This document shows, in pieces, positions 33,431 through 43,111 of a DNA stretch of 64,000 nucleotides. Where the stretch lies: contig NZ_CP100595.1 of NCBI RefSeq assembly GCF_024267655.1, positions 2,480,001-2,544,000 on the forward strand, written 5' to 3'. The notes under the pieces are model-generated. The model did no database searches. It saw only the letters and a program-made list of their open reading frames with translations, and was not told the DNA's origin. The position numbers and the translations under genes are program-made. Numbering within the stretch: the stretch's first letter is position 1; every line of letters starts with the position of its first letter. Source of the stretch: Arcobacter roscoffensis (GTDB taxonomy: Bacteria; Campylobacterota; Campylobacteria; Campylobacterales; Arcobacteraceae).

Positions 33431-36383
33431 ATTTTCTTAAAACTTTAGTATTTACAACAGCTATATTATTTAAGCATCCAAATAACTCACCTGTTATATC
33501 TTCAACCTCTTTTGCTTTTTGTTTAAGATCTTCATTGCTGGCTTTATTTGCATTTAAATCCATAAACTCTTGCATTAAAATATGGAAGTTCTCTTTTTTA
33601 GTTTTAAGTTCTCTCCATTGTGTTGAAGTAGTATAGGGCATGTTTTTTGATTCACTTTCTATAATCCATTTACCTAATTCTGTTTGCTCATTTCTTACTA
33701 TATCGATATTACTATAAGTATTTAACTGCTTATAATACTCTTTTTTTAGATTAATATTATTGTTTTTGTATTTTGATATTAATTGAATTAAATCAATATC
33801 ATCAACCATATCATAATATTTTTCATTAATTTTTGTTTTCTTAGTAATTCCAAGTAGTCTTGATGAAAGCTGTGCTACTTCATTTGATAATTGACCTATA
33901 TTAGCAGAAGTTGCAGCATTTTCTTGTGTCATTCTATCAAGATTGGCAACTGCATTATTTACTTGAATCATACCAGTTTCTTGCTCTTTTATAGCTCCAC
34001 TTACATTATCGATTATATTCTTAGTATCCACAATTTTTGAAGACAATTCATCATAACCTTTTATCATATTATTGGCAATACTTTTACCTTCATTTGACTT
34101 TTGTGTAGCATCTTCTACTAGGGCTTTAATCTCATTTGCAGCCTCAGCACTTCTACTTGCAAGATTTCTTACTTCTTGTGCAACTACTGCAAAGCCTTTT
34201 CCTGCTTCACCAGCTGTTGCAGCTTCTACTGCAGCATTAAGTGAAAGAATATTTGTTTGGAATGCAATTTTATCAATAACACTTATTGCTTCATTTATTG
34301 CTGTTACTTTATCATTTATTTCATCCATAGAATTAGCAGTTTTATTTGCTAATTCATTTCCTGTTTTTGCTGTGTTATTTAACTCATCTGAAATATTAAG
34401 CATACTTACCACATCTTTACTGCTTGATTGCATATTACTTGTGATTTGTTCAATTGATGCTGCTGTTTCTTCTAAGGAAGCAGCTTGTTCATTAGCACTA
34501 GTAGATAAATTTTGAGAAGACTGACTTAATGTAATAGTATTTGACTCTAACTCTTTTCCAGCATTTGTAATCATTGCAATTAATTGAGAAATAGATTGTC
34601 CTAGTAAAACTGAACCTGCAAATAATGTACCAAAATCACCATATAAACCATCTTTTTCATTTTCATCTAGTCGTGTATCATAAGAACCTTTTGCATACCC
34701 ATCTAAAACTTTATTTATATTAGCAACTTTATTGCTTGTATTTGAAATCATCTCATTAATACTTACTCTTAAAGACTCCACCTCATCAGTTGCACCATGC
34801 TGTTTTATTTGATACTGTAAGAAACCATTTGAAGTTTTAGTAGCTATATCAGATAGTTCACTTACAACTTTTCTATCTTGCTCAATAATATCTTTGATTT
34901 TAATAATTTGTTCATTCATATCACGAGTCATTAAAGCAAACTCATCTGAGCCTTTTACTTCCATAGGTTTTAAATAGTCTTTTTGTCTAATGACATATAA
35001 AAAAAAGTATTCCAATCCTTGTTTAAACTCTCTAAGAGAACTTACAATTTTTTTTGTCATTAAGAATACCGATGTAAATACAAGAACTAACACAAGTATT
35101 ATAAGAGCTATTATCAAATAGAAGCCTTTATTAATATCTGCAACAATTAATGTAATAGTATTTTTCAATTTATTTACTATATCTAACTCTAAATCTCTTA
35201 ATTTTTCTATTCTTTTAAAAGATACTTCATCCCACTTTTTTATATCAGCACCATAAATATTTTTTGTTAGTTTTTCTAATGAATTTAACGCTCTTGTATC
35301 ATCTACATATATATATTCGTCAATTTGTGTAATTGTTTGTTCTTGATTTCTCAAAGCTTGAATTTCAGAAGCCATTAATAAATAAGAATCAAAAACCCTT
35401 TGAATTTTTTTGATAAGTTTTTTTTCAACTTTTGTAAGGCCTTTTACTCTTTTATATGCTTTTAGTTTTCTAATAATAGATACATGCTGTTGCTCAAACT
35501 TTTTATAATAAGTTCTATCTCCTCTTAAAACATAGTTTTTAAAGTTATGAATAAGACCACCATATCCAGCTAACTCTCTTATTTGAGTAAGTAAAGCATC
35601 TTTTTCGTTTTTAATACTTACAAGTTCTCTAAATTTTTCAACTTGTATATTTTCACTTGTCTCTAAAAATTCTTCTAGCTTTTTTATATCTTCATCAAAA
35701 GCTACTTTTTTAAAATTATCCAAATAGGTATTTTGAGAAGCCACAAGAGCACCAAATTTAAAACCATTTTCACTAGAAACAGAAGCTATTTCAAATATTT
35801 CTCGTAAAACTAAAGACTCTTTATATGCTTTATCTTTTGCATTTGCTAAAGAAACAAGACCTTCAGAATATTTTGTTAGTTTTGCATTATTTGAAAAACT
35901 AACCAACTCATCTAAAAATACTAAAAGTTTTCTAATTAAAGAGTTGTAATAGTCTTGAGTTTTTGTAGCATCTATTTGATTTTCTTTTACCTTATTTCTT
36001 AATTCATTTAAAGTGCCTAAATCTTTTTTTAATTTTAACAAATTCTCATCTATTTTGAAACTAAATTTTGTAGAGTTAAATTTCTGTAAAAACTTATTGA
36101 AATCCTCTAAACTACTTTTACTTTTTTGTTTTTGTACTTCTAACTCACTTTTAAAACTATTTCCATATGAAGATATATATACTAAAGAATAATATCTCTC
36201 TTTTTGAAAGTCATCTAGTAAAGTGCTTACTTTAATATTAAAATCCAAATACTCTTGTGTTGTAAGAATTGACATTTTTGTACTATACTCTTTTTGAAGT
36301 ATTATCAAAGATAAAACAATAATACTAATTATAGGTAGAACTAATATAAGTAAAATTTTGTTTTGAAGTTTTAGCTTGTTCAT
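33429..36383 (-). CDS. Methyl-accepting chemotaxis protein with NIT sensor and degenerate CZB tail
   Basis: A 984-residue chemoreceptor. TM1 (about 9-28) is followed by a long periplasmic helical NIT domain (nitrate/nitrite-sensing type, with [18 protein letters not shown] at its start), TM2 (about 418-440), HAMP regions, and the signalling hairpin with the invariant tip [20 protein letters not shown] and [15 protein letters not shown]. The C-terminal 110 residues look like a CZB zinc-binding domain ([28 protein letters not shown]), but the usual His/Cys zinc ligands are mostly replaced; only the NFH histidine is evident. It probably couples a nitrogen-oxyanion signal to CheA; the ligand is inferred from the domain family. 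A possible -10 box (TATACT, 36414-36419) lies upstream. Confidence 0.9.
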   Translation of the reverse strand: MNKLKLQNKILLILVLPIISIIVLSLIILQKEYSTKMSILTTQEYLDFNIKVSTLLDDFQKERYYSLVYISSYGNSFKSELEVQKQKSKSSLEDFNKFLQKFNSTKFSFKIDENLLKLKKDLGTLNELRNKVKENQIDATKTQDYYNSLIRKLLVFLDELVSFSNNAKLTKYSEGLVSLANAKDKAYKESLVLREIFEIASVSSENGFKFGALVASQNTYLDNFKKVAFDEDIKKLEEFLETSENIQVEKFRELVSIKNEKDALLTQIRELAGYGGLIHNFKNYVLRGDRTYYKKFEQQHVSIIRKLKAYKRVKGLTKVEKKLIKKIQRVFDSYLLMASEIQALRNQEQTITQIDEYIYVDDTRALNSLEKLTKNIYGADIKKWDEVSFKRIEKLRDLELDIVNKLKNTITLIVADINKGFYLIIALIILVLVLVFTSVFLMTKKIVSSLREFKQGLEYFFLYVIRQKDYLKPMEVKGSDEFALMTRDMNEQIIKIKDIIEQDRKVVSELSDIATKTSNGFLQYQIKQHGATDEVESLRVSINEMISNTSNKVANINKVLDGYAKGSYDTRLDENEKDGLYGDFGTLFAGSVLLGQSISQLIAMITNAGKELESNTITLSQSSQNLSTSANEQAASLEETAASIEQITSNMQSSSKDVVSMLNISDELNNTAKTGNELANKTANSMDEINDKVTAINEAISVIDKIAFQTNILSLNAAVEAATAGEAGKGFAVVAQEVRNLASRSAEAANEIKALVEDATQKSNEGKSIANNMIKGYDELSSKIVDTKNIIDNVSGAIKEQETGMIQVNNAVANLDRMTQENAATSANIGQLSNEVAQLSSRLLGITKKTKINEKYYDMVDDIDLIQLISKYKNNNINLKKEYYKQLNTYSNIDIVRNEQTELGKWIIESESKNMPYTTSTQWRELKTKKENFHILMQEFMDLNANKASNEDLKQKAKEVEDITGELFGCLNNIAVVNTKVLRK

Positions 36384-36413
36384 TATGTCTCCATGATAAA
36401 TTTTTTGTACTAT

Positions 36414-36419
36414 AGTATA
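36414..36419 (-). promoter_or_regulatory. Possible -10 box of the chemoreceptor gene
   Basis: TATACT on the minus strand, next to the self-complementary TACTATAGTA. The -35 region is poor. The remaining upstream gap to 36588 shows no gene. Confidence 0.3.
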
Positions 36420-36588
36420 AACTTTATCAATAGATATTTAACAGTTATTTTTTGTAACCGCATTGTAATCATGGGATTATTAGTAAGTTATTTATTATTA
36501 AGTAAGTATTTTTAAGATTTTTTATAACTGTAAATATAACATTCAGAACTTATTATTAAATTGTAGTATTAATTAGGTATTTTAAGAA

Positions 36589-36615
36589 ACAAAAAAGAGT
36601 TAAACTCTTTTTTGT
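36589..36615 (-). terminator. Terminator of the flavin reductase-like gene
   Basis: Arms ACAAAAAAGAGT and ACTCTTTTTTGT (12 bp, perfect) around a 3-nt loop, then a T-rich run on the minus strand, directly after the stop at 36617. Confidence 0.8.
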
Positions 36616-36616
36616 A

Positions 36617-37183
36617 TTATAGGTCAACTAAAGCTTTAAACTTAACTCCACATCTTCCTATATTATTAACATTAACATGATTTCTTTCATTGATTTTATC
36701 ATCTTCAATAAACTGATACTTTACTTCTAAAATAACAGGTGTCGTTTTACTTGGTACTTCATATGTATCGTAATATTCACAAAATAATGCACTTTCACAA
36801 GATGAAATCATAGGAGGAAAACCTTCTTTTACAGTTTCCACATCTATTTCAAACTCTTCTATTTCACTTTGACCTTTATCAAGTGGTGTTGCACACTTTT
36901 GAACAAGTTCAGCATGTTCTTTTTTCGCAAAACAAATAGTTGCTTTTTTACTTTTATTTATATTTGCTAATGAGTCTTTAGGAGTTCCATCATCTTTTTG
37001 TCCAATAGCCACTAAAACTAAAGCAGGATTAGATGATATAGGAATAAAATATGAGAATGGTGCACAGTTTAAAACACCGTTTTCATCTTCTGTAACAATC
37101 CAAGCAATTGGTCTTGGAACAACAGTTCCAGACATTATTTTGTATCTATTTAAGTCGTTTACATCTTTATAATCTAAAATCAT
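36617..37183 (-). CDS. Flavin reductase-like (split-barrel FMN) protein
   Basis: A 188-residue protein of the flavoprotein oxygenase/flavin reductase-like family. The N-terminal SGTVVPRPIAWIVTEDENGVLN and NCAPFSYFIPISSNPALVLVAIG segments give the FMN-binding split barrel; DSLANINKSKKATICFA follows. Such proteins reduce free flavin or act as nitro/oxygen-reducing flavoproteins; the substrate is unknown. It is a single gene with a clear terminator, between the chemoreceptor and sensor-kinase genes. Confidence 0.85.
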   Translation of the reverse strand: MILDYKDVNDLNRYKIMSGTVVPRPIAWIVTEDENGVLNCAPFSYFIPISSNPALVLVAIGQKDDGTPKDSLANINKSKKATICFAKKEHAELVQKCATPLDKGQSEIEEFEIDVETVKEGFPPMISSCESALFCEYYDTYEVPSKTTPVILEVKYQFIEDDKINERNHVNVNNIGRCGVKFKALVDL

Positions 37184-37327
37184 TTACTTCCCTTGTTTTT
37201 CTTTTGAATATACAAGATTATAGCTAAAGATTTAGATTAACAAAAAAATTAGTTGCTATTTTTCAGACTTAATAAATCTATGTTTCTAAAAGTTATTTAT
37301 TATAAAAATATATGAGTTTTGTTTATT

Positions 37328-39319
37328 TTATAAGGGTAGTGATATTTTAAAATTTGCACCTTTATAAACTTGCTCTTCTAATACAAACTCTTCATTTTCT
37401 ACAGTTAAAATACCATTTGAGTGCTTTTCAACAATCTGTTTTGTCATATAAAGGCCAATTCCTGTGCCACTTTTTTCACCTTTAGTAGTGAAATGAGCTT
37501 TAAATATATCATCTTTTATATTATCAGGGATTCCCCCTGCACTATCTTTTATACTAATGTATGCGTAAGTATCATCACTATAAATATCAATAACAATAAA
37601 TCTTTTTGCTTCATCAATATCTAGTAATGCATCCCTTGCATTATTTAAGATATTTAAAGTTGCTTGTAATAGCTCATTTTTAATTGCTTTAATTCTTACA
37701 CTATTATAGTTTTCAACAATTGTTATATAACTATTTTTCATAGAAGCACTAATTAAAGAAAGATTTTTTTCAAGTAAATCAGTTAAATCAAACTCTTCTA
37801 TAGTTTTATTCTCATTAAAAAAATTTCTGAAATCTTCTATTGTATCTGATAAATGTTTTGTAGTATCTACAATTTTTGAAAAGTCTTTTTTAAGATCGTT
37901 TTTCTCCAAGATATCAAACTCCATTTTCAAAGAGTTTCCACTAGCTATTGTAGAGATAGTACTTAAAGGCTGTCTCCATTGGTGGGCAATGTTTCCAATC
38001 ATCTCACCCATTGAAGCCATTTTGGATTGACTATAGAGTAATTGATCTTTTTTTCTATTTTTTTTAACTTCTTCTTTAAATCTATTTTTTAATTTATCAT
38101 TTAACTCTTCAAGTTCTTTTGTTTTTTCTTCTACCTTAAACTCTAAAGTTGCATTTATATTTTTCAAAGCATTTTTTTGATTTTCAATTCTTAGTTTATG
38201 TCTATTAAATAACTGATTTAACTTTAAAGAGACAAAATAAGAGATTATTAAAGCAATTATTAAAAAGATCAATACTATTTTAATAGTCTCTTTTATACTT
38301 TGTTCAGTCTTTTGCTTATCAACTCCAATGATTTTTTCAATATTCTCATTAATATTATCTATGTTCACTGCTACGCTAATTAACCAATCCCAATGTTTAA
38401 CATAATTTAGAATATAAAGTTTATAACTATTATTATCTATTTTTTTCCAAATAAATTTGTACTTTTCATTTGATAAACCGACTTTTGATTTTTTTATAAA
38501 CTCACTAATTGATTCTATTACTTCTTTATTTTTTTCATAAAGTAAAAAACTTCTATTTGTATAAGTATCTTTTCTTGAGTGTTGCAATATTCTTAAATCA
38601 TTATCTAGAGTAAAGATATATCCATTATCATTAATACTCATCAAATCTAATCTTTTTTTAACTTCATTTTTAGCAATTGAGATATACTCTTTTAAATCAA
38701 TGCTATAACCAACTACAATGTTTAATTTAGGAAAATCTTTTATATATGAAACCCTAAAGTTATCTTCAGTACTTGAATTGGATTCATTACTTGTATAAAG
38801 GATAAAACCTTCACTCTTTTTTTTCATTAATCCATTGAATTTTTTTAGATAATCTTTATTTGTATAGATTGGGTCACCTAAATCTCTATCATAACTAAGT
38901 TCAAGAAATTTAGTATTATCTTTGTATGTATAAACAAAATATTTGCCATTATCATTTGATTTTATTTGACTGAGTGATTTTAAAAGCTCTATTTGAATTG
39001 AACTTTGAAGAAGTTTATCTTGATTATATAGTCTATTTAAAATTCTATTTGCAAAATCAATTTTTGATTTTACATTATCTTTTATAACATTTAAAGAACT
39101 AGCTTTTTTAAATTTTATATATGAGTTAACTGACTCGACTATAGTAAAGATTCTTTGTTCTTCTTTATCTAAAAAATCCTCTTTTAATTTATTATAATCA
39201 GTTTCAAATTTTGAGTTGGCTTTTTCTATATGAATAAAAGTAATAATAGATGCTGTTAATATAATAAACACCATTGGTATTATATATATTAAACCAGTAA
39301 AATGTTTTTCTTTAAACAT
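37328..39319 (-). CDS. Membrane sensor histidine kinase with double-Cache sensor
   Basis: A 663-residue kinase. TM1 (about 10-30) and TM2 (about 343-365) bracket a periplasmic dCache-type sensor (FVYTYKDNTKFLELSYDRD, GYIFTLDNDLRILQHSR, HWDWLISVAVNI). A coiled coil (about 380-420) leads to the HisKA-like H-box GNIAHQWRQPLSTIS (H446) and the ATPase domain with N-box LNNARDAL, GGIP and GTGIGLYMTKQI. The HQWRQPL form of the H-box is common in Arcobacter-type kinases. No response regulator lies next to it. It starts 8 bp after a 74-residue gene at the tail of the long minus-strand operon. Confidence 0.92.
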   Translation of the reverse strand: MFKEKHFTGLIYIIPMVFIILTASIITFIHIEKANSKFETDYNKLKEDFLDKEEQRIFTIVESVNSYIKFKKASSLNVIKDNVKSKIDFANRILNRLYNQDKLLQSSIQIELLKSLSQIKSNDNGKYFVYTYKDNTKFLELSYDRDLGDPIYTNKDYLKKFNGLMKKKSEGFILYTSNESNSSTEDNFRVSYIKDFPKLNIVVGYSIDLKEYISIAKNEVKKRLDLMSINDNGYIFTLDNDLRILQHSRKDTYTNRSFLLYEKNKEVIESISEFIKKSKVGLSNEKYKFIWKKIDNNSYKLYILNYVKHWDWLISVAVNIDNINENIEKIIGVDKQKTEQSIKETIKIVLIFLIIALIISYFVSLKLNQLFNRHKLRIENQKNALKNINATLEFKVEEKTKELEELNDKLKNRFKEEVKKNRKKDQLLYSQSKMASMGEMIGNIAHQWRQPLSTISTIASGNSLKMEFDILEKNDLKKDFSKIVDTTKHLSDTIEDFRNFFNENKTIEEFDLTDLLEKNLSLISASMKNSYITIVENYNSVRIKAIKNELLQATLNILNNARDALLDIDEAKRFIVIDIYSDDTYAYISIKDSAGGIPDNIKDDIFKAHFTTKGEKSGTGIGLYMTKQIVEKHSNGILTVENEEFVLEEQVYKGANFKISLPL

Positions 39320-39327
39320 CTCTTATC

Positions 39328-39552
39328 TTAAATCTTAAATTCTTGCTCTACTTGCTTTGCTAAAAGTTCACCTTTTACACTAAGAGATGAATCTAGAACA
39401 TACTCATCTTTTTTCAAATTTTTAAGTAATTTTTTTCCCTCTTTTAGGGAAAAAAGTCCACTATTTTCAAGCTTTAAAACTACATCATTTAAAGACTCAT
39501 CATTATCTTTTTTTAGAATACCTAAAAGTAAAACTTTTTCATTTATATCCAT
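39328..39552 (-). CDS. Small conserved-looking protein of unknown function
   Basis: A 74-residue soluble, charged protein (MDINEKVLLLGILKKDNDES, helical, Leu/Lys-rich, with a C-terminal KGELLAKQVEQEFKI). The predicted content, helices then a short hairpin (YVLDSSLSVKGELLAK), recalls a small winged-helix, but no family is recognised. It overlaps the end of the MFS transporter gene by 10 bp and precedes the sensor kinase by 8 bp. This makes it very likely translated as part of the run. Confidence 0.6.
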   Translation of the reverse strand: MDINEKVLLLGILKKDNDESLNDVVLKLENSGLFSLKEGKKLLKNLKKDEYVLDSSLSVKGELLAKQVEQEFKI

Positions 39553-40724
39553 GTTTTAATCCTATTAAAATATAGAGCAAATAGCATAAACGCAAGCCCT
39601 AGAACAACGGTTATTATAGCAAGAGAAGTTAAAGTTGCCATTAATCCAATAAACATAGTAGTTATTATGCATGCAATCATAAAAAACATGTCATTATATG
39701 AAATTACTCTACCTAGGTACTCATCATCACATTTTTCTTGTAAAAGAGCATAAGTTATAGACCATAAAACTGTCGTAAACAGTCCCGTCATAAATACAAA
39801 TATCAATGACACATAAAAGTTATGCTGAGTTAATCCCCACAGAATAATAGCTATACCTTGAATTATTAACAAATAGTGTATATTTGTTTTATTTACATAC
39901 TTTGATATAAAAAATGGTCCGATCATTAAAGCAAATGCTCTAACTGCATTTGAAATTCCTATAGCTAAAGGAACTGCAATTACATACTTATATTCATTTT
40001 TAGCAAGTAGTGTTACCAATGTGTCAAAAGATGTAAGACCAACACTTGCATGTAAGAAAATCAAGTGCATAATTTTCGGATTTTCTTTAATATAGAAAAA
40101 ACCATCTTTTATTAAAGCAAATATTTTATGCTTAATTTCACTTTGTTTTACATCAAATTCTATTCTTAAAAGTACTAAAAGAGCTACTAAAAAAAATCCT
40201 GCATCTATAATAAAAGCTGTTTTTACACCCACATAATTAACTACAATTCCACTAACTCCCATACCTGCTGAGTAAGCAAAAGACCAAATTATTGAGTGAA
40301 CCTCGTTTGCTTTTTGTAAGGCAGGTCCTTTTACTAATTTTGCCAGTAAAGACATTTCTGTTGAGAAAAACATTGAAGCACAACTCATTCTAATAAATAT
40401 AAATATTAAAAGAAGCCATATTTGACTTTTGTCATCAATAAGTAAAAAACAAAGTGTCATTAATAGCTCAACACTTAAAAGTGCTACCATTAAGTTTTTC
40501 AGTTTAAATCTATCTATAATAGCCCCTGAAAAAGGAGCTATTAATACAGCTGGTAAAAAATGCATTGCTGTAACAACTGCAATTGCAAGTTCTGAAGATC
40601 CAAATTGCACAAGCATCGTATAAATAGCTACATTTGAAAACCAAGCTCCAAAATATGCTATTAACTGAACTACTGATAAATCTCTTATTACCTTATGTTT
40701 TGAAAATAACTCACGATAGTTCAA
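39543..40724 (-). CDS. Major facilitator superfamily transporter
   Basis: A 393-residue inner-membrane protein with about 12 hydrophobic helices. The MFS loop signature appears as FSGAIIDRFKLKNLMVAL after TM2, the position where DRxGRR-type sequences normally occur. It resembles drug/solute exporters of the enterobactin-exporter/MFS_3 type, but the substrate cannot be inferred. It overlaps the molybdopterin oxidoreductase gene upstream by 14 bp, which suggests coupled translation. Confidence 0.87.
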   Translation of the reverse strand: MNYRELFSKHKVIRDLSVVQLIAYFGAWFSNVAIYTMLVQFGSSELAIAVVTAMHFLPAVLIAPFSGAIIDRFKLKNLMVALLSVELLMTLCFLLIDDKSQIWLLLIFIFIRMSCASMFFSTEMSLLAKLVKGPALQKANEVHSIIWSFAYSAGMGVSGIVVNYVGVKTAFIIDAGFFLVALLVLLRIEFDVKQSEIKHKIFALIKDGFFYIKENPKIMHLIFLHASVGLTSFDTLVTLLAKNEYKYVIAVPLAIGISNAVRAFALMIGPFFISKYVNKTNIHYLLIIQGIAIILWGLTQHNFYVSLIFVFMTGLFTTVLWSITYALLQEKCDDEYLGRVISYNDMFFMIACIITTMFIGLMATLTSLAIITVVLGLAFMLFALYFNRIKTWI

Positions 40725-42417
40725 TTTGAATTAATACCTCTTGATACATAGCAGAAAAAGAGTCTTCATCCTCTTTATTAGGTGTTAGGTAGTTTACATA
40801 CTTATTTCCTGCATAAAAAAAGGCACAATTTTCTTTTATATCAACACTTGTTTTTACTTTAAACTGTGAGTTTCCATATTTAGAAGATATTTTCACTTCA
40901 TTTCCATCTCCAAAACCAACACTTGGATGAAGATATACATGATTGTCATTATTAAACTGTGAGTTTAATGAGTTTTTACTTTTTGCAGTTATTAAATAAA
41001 AATTATCATCTGTTTTATTTTTATATAAAGGCTCTACTTCAAGTTCTTCTATAAACTCAAATGTGTCAAATTTTTCATATTCAACATTATGATTTTCATA
41101 ATAATCAAGAACTTCATCTTCATTTTTTAAAGGTTCATATGAAAATTTTTCTATTAAGTACTTAGCCAAATCATACTCACTAATAGTTTCTTTCGATGCT
41201 TCATTTACAACTTCAGATATGGCTATAAATTCATGTCCATAAGATAGTCTAATATCTTTTTTACATAAGAAGTCACTTGAAGGAATAATCAAATTTGCAT
41301 ACTCACAAGTTTCATTATATGTAGTCCCAAAGTAAACTACAAAACTCTTTTTAAGTCCATCAATAACTGCTTGTGTATTTGGTGCAGATACTACGGGATT
41401 TGCACCTTGTATAAATACTAAATCATAAGATCCAAAATCAAGTGAAGCTACTGATACTTTTTTATTTTTACCTTTGTGTGCAAATTGTTTCTCATATCCA
41501 TAATTTGAATCACTTAGATACCAAACTCCACCAGCTTCTTGTTTATGAATACCTAAAAACATTGCAAAACCATCAATTGCTCTCATTATTTGAGCACCCT
41601 CAAAATACTTTTGTACTCCAAGACCTAATACCATTGATACTTTTTTACCTTCGATAATGTCAAATAGTTTATAAGCATCATCTAAAGCAACTCCTGTTGT
41701 TGCTTCATAAGATACCAAAGGTCTATTTTTTGAAATATCAAAAAACCAATCATGCCCTTCACTATTTTCCTCAAGATACTCTTCATCATCTAATCTATTC
41801 ATAAAAGTAAGTCTTGTTAAATATAAAGCTAACTCATGGTCTGTTTTAGGATTTAGTTGTAAATGAAGCTCTGATTTTTTAGCAATATCTGTTTTAATAG
41901 GATCTATTGTAATAAATGTTTTATCTTTTACTAAATTATACATATGAGAAGAAGTTTGAGTAAAGTTTCTACCCCATACAATAATTACATCAGAATCTAT
42001 TAAATCTTGAATTGGTGGATTTTGAACACTGCCTCTATTAGCTTCAATTCCAGCACCTCCGCCTCCATCACATAAGCTTCCTTTTGTTAAAACTGCTCCA
42101 TGCTTAGCAAAAAAGTTTTTAGGGGCACTTTGCATTACACCTAAGTTTCCACTTCCCTTATAAAACAAAGTAGAATTAGCATCTGTTGTTTTTAATTTTT
42201 CTTCTAAAATATTTAAAGACTCTTCTAAAGAAATATCAGCCCCTTCATATTTTGATGTTTGTAAATTGTCTTGTTTTAATAAACTTGCAAAGTTTACACA
42301 TAATTTTCCATTTGTTACACTATTTTCTTTTGAACCTTTTATTACGCCATCAGTACTTTTTGCTTGACATGTATCAAAACAATCTAATGGACAGGCTATT
42401 TTTTTATCTAAACTCAA
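40711..42417 (-). CDS. Molybdopterin oxidoreductase, short cytoplasmic type
   Basis: A 568-residue protein of the DMSO-reductase/formate-dehydrogenase superfamily. The N-terminal cluster motif is ACPLDCFDTCQAK followed by GKLC, i.e. a [4Fe-4S] site. The Mo-bis-MGD fold shows GSGNLGVMQS, KGSLCDGGGGAGIEANRGS, VIIVWGRNFTQTSSH and ITIDPIKTDIA. The C-terminal molybdopterin-dinucleotide-binding domain ends with LHPSVGFGDGNEVKISSKYG. It has no Tat signal, so it acts in the cytoplasm, and it is shorter than respiratory members (700-900). Substrate and electron partner are unknown. It overlaps its neighbours by 14 bp on both sides. Confidence 0.87.
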   Translation of the reverse strand: MSLDKKIACPLDCFDTCQAKSTDGVIKGSKENSVTNGKLCVNFASLLKQDNLQTSKYEGADISLEESLNILEEKLKTTDANSTLFYKGSGNLGVMQSAPKNFFAKHGAVLTKGSLCDGGGGAGIEANRGSVQNPPIQDLIDSDVIIVWGRNFTQTSSHMYNLVKDKTFITIDPIKTDIAKKSELHLQLNPKTDHELALYLTRLTFMNRLDDEEYLEENSEGHDWFFDISKNRPLVSYEATTGVALDDAYKLFDIIEGKKVSMVLGLGVQKYFEGAQIMRAIDGFAMFLGIHKQEAGGVWYLSDSNYGYEKQFAHKGKNKKVSVASLDFGSYDLVFIQGANPVVSAPNTQAVIDGLKKSFVVYFGTTYNETCEYANLIIPSSDFLCKKDIRLSYGHEFIAISEVVNEASKETISEYDLAKYLIEKFSYEPLKNEDEVLDYYENHNVEYEKFDTFEFIEELEVEPLYKNKTDDNFYLITAKSKNSLNSQFNNDNHVYLHPSVGFGDGNEVKISSKYGNSQFKVKTSVDIKENCAFFYAGNKYVNYLTPNKEDEDSFSAMYQEVLIQIELS

Positions 42418-43111
42418 TTTTTACTAACCTTGAAAATGTTTTTACCTTATCTACAATAAGCTCAACTTTATATGATGAAATATGAGAGGAATCAGCCACT
42501 GAATATATTTTATTTATTTTTATATTTGCTTCTTTCCCATCTAAAAATATCTTTTTATTTTTTATAGTATCAATACTTGAAATTGGTACAAAAAACTCTA
42601 ATTTACCCTTTGATAAATCTTGAGCTTCATATAAAAGTGTTCCAGGATTAACATAATCCCCTTTTTTTACTGCGATATTAGATATATAATTTGATTTTTC
42701 AATCAACCTTTTTTTTGAAATAGTATCTTTTAAACCCTCTATTTTTATAATAATATCAGCTTTTGAGGATTTAAGATTTACTACTTTTAACTTTTGTGAG
42801 TCTTTTTCAAAAGCTGGTTTTGAAGATACTCTACTTAATCTTTCATAATTTTTTTGTTCTATATTTATCATTTCATTTATATATGAAAGTTTATTTCTTG
42901 ATTGTTCTAAATCTATTTTATTTATATTTGAATCAATTTGTACAATCAATGAATTATTTGCTTTTTTCCCTTCAATATCTTCATTTGCATATATAACTTT
43001 TCCAGAAACTGAAGATTTTATTTTATAACTTTGAACTGGTTGTAGTTTTGCATAATATTCACTTGCAAAAACTGCTCCAATCAAAAACATACTTATCAAC
43101 ACTGCTTTCAT
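42404..43111 (-). CDS. HlyD-like periplasmic adaptor (membrane fusion protein)
   Basis: A 235-residue exported protein with a signal peptide (VLISMFLIGAVFAS). The order is barrel-sandwich strand (PVQSYKIKSSVSGKVIYANE), a coiled-coil hairpin (about 70-130), and the second half of the barrel-sandwich (ISNIAVKKGDYVNPGTLLYEAQDL). This is the pattern of efflux adaptor proteins. No inner-membrane pump or outer-membrane channel gene is adjacent, so the partner is not clear. It overlaps the BatD-like gene by 4 bp and the oxidoreductase gene by 14 bp. Confidence 0.75.
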   Translation of the reverse strand: MKAVLISMFLIGAVFASEYYAKLQPVQSYKIKSSVSGKVIYANEDIEGKKANNSLIVQIDSNINKIDLEQSRNKLSYINEMINIEQKNYERLSRVSSKPAFEKDSQKLKVVNLKSSKADIIIKIEGLKDTISKKRLIEKSNYISNIAVKKGDYVNPGTLLYEAQDLSKGKLEFFVPISSIDTIKNKKIFLDGKEANIKINKIYSVADSSHISSYKVELIVDKVKTFSRLVKIEFR

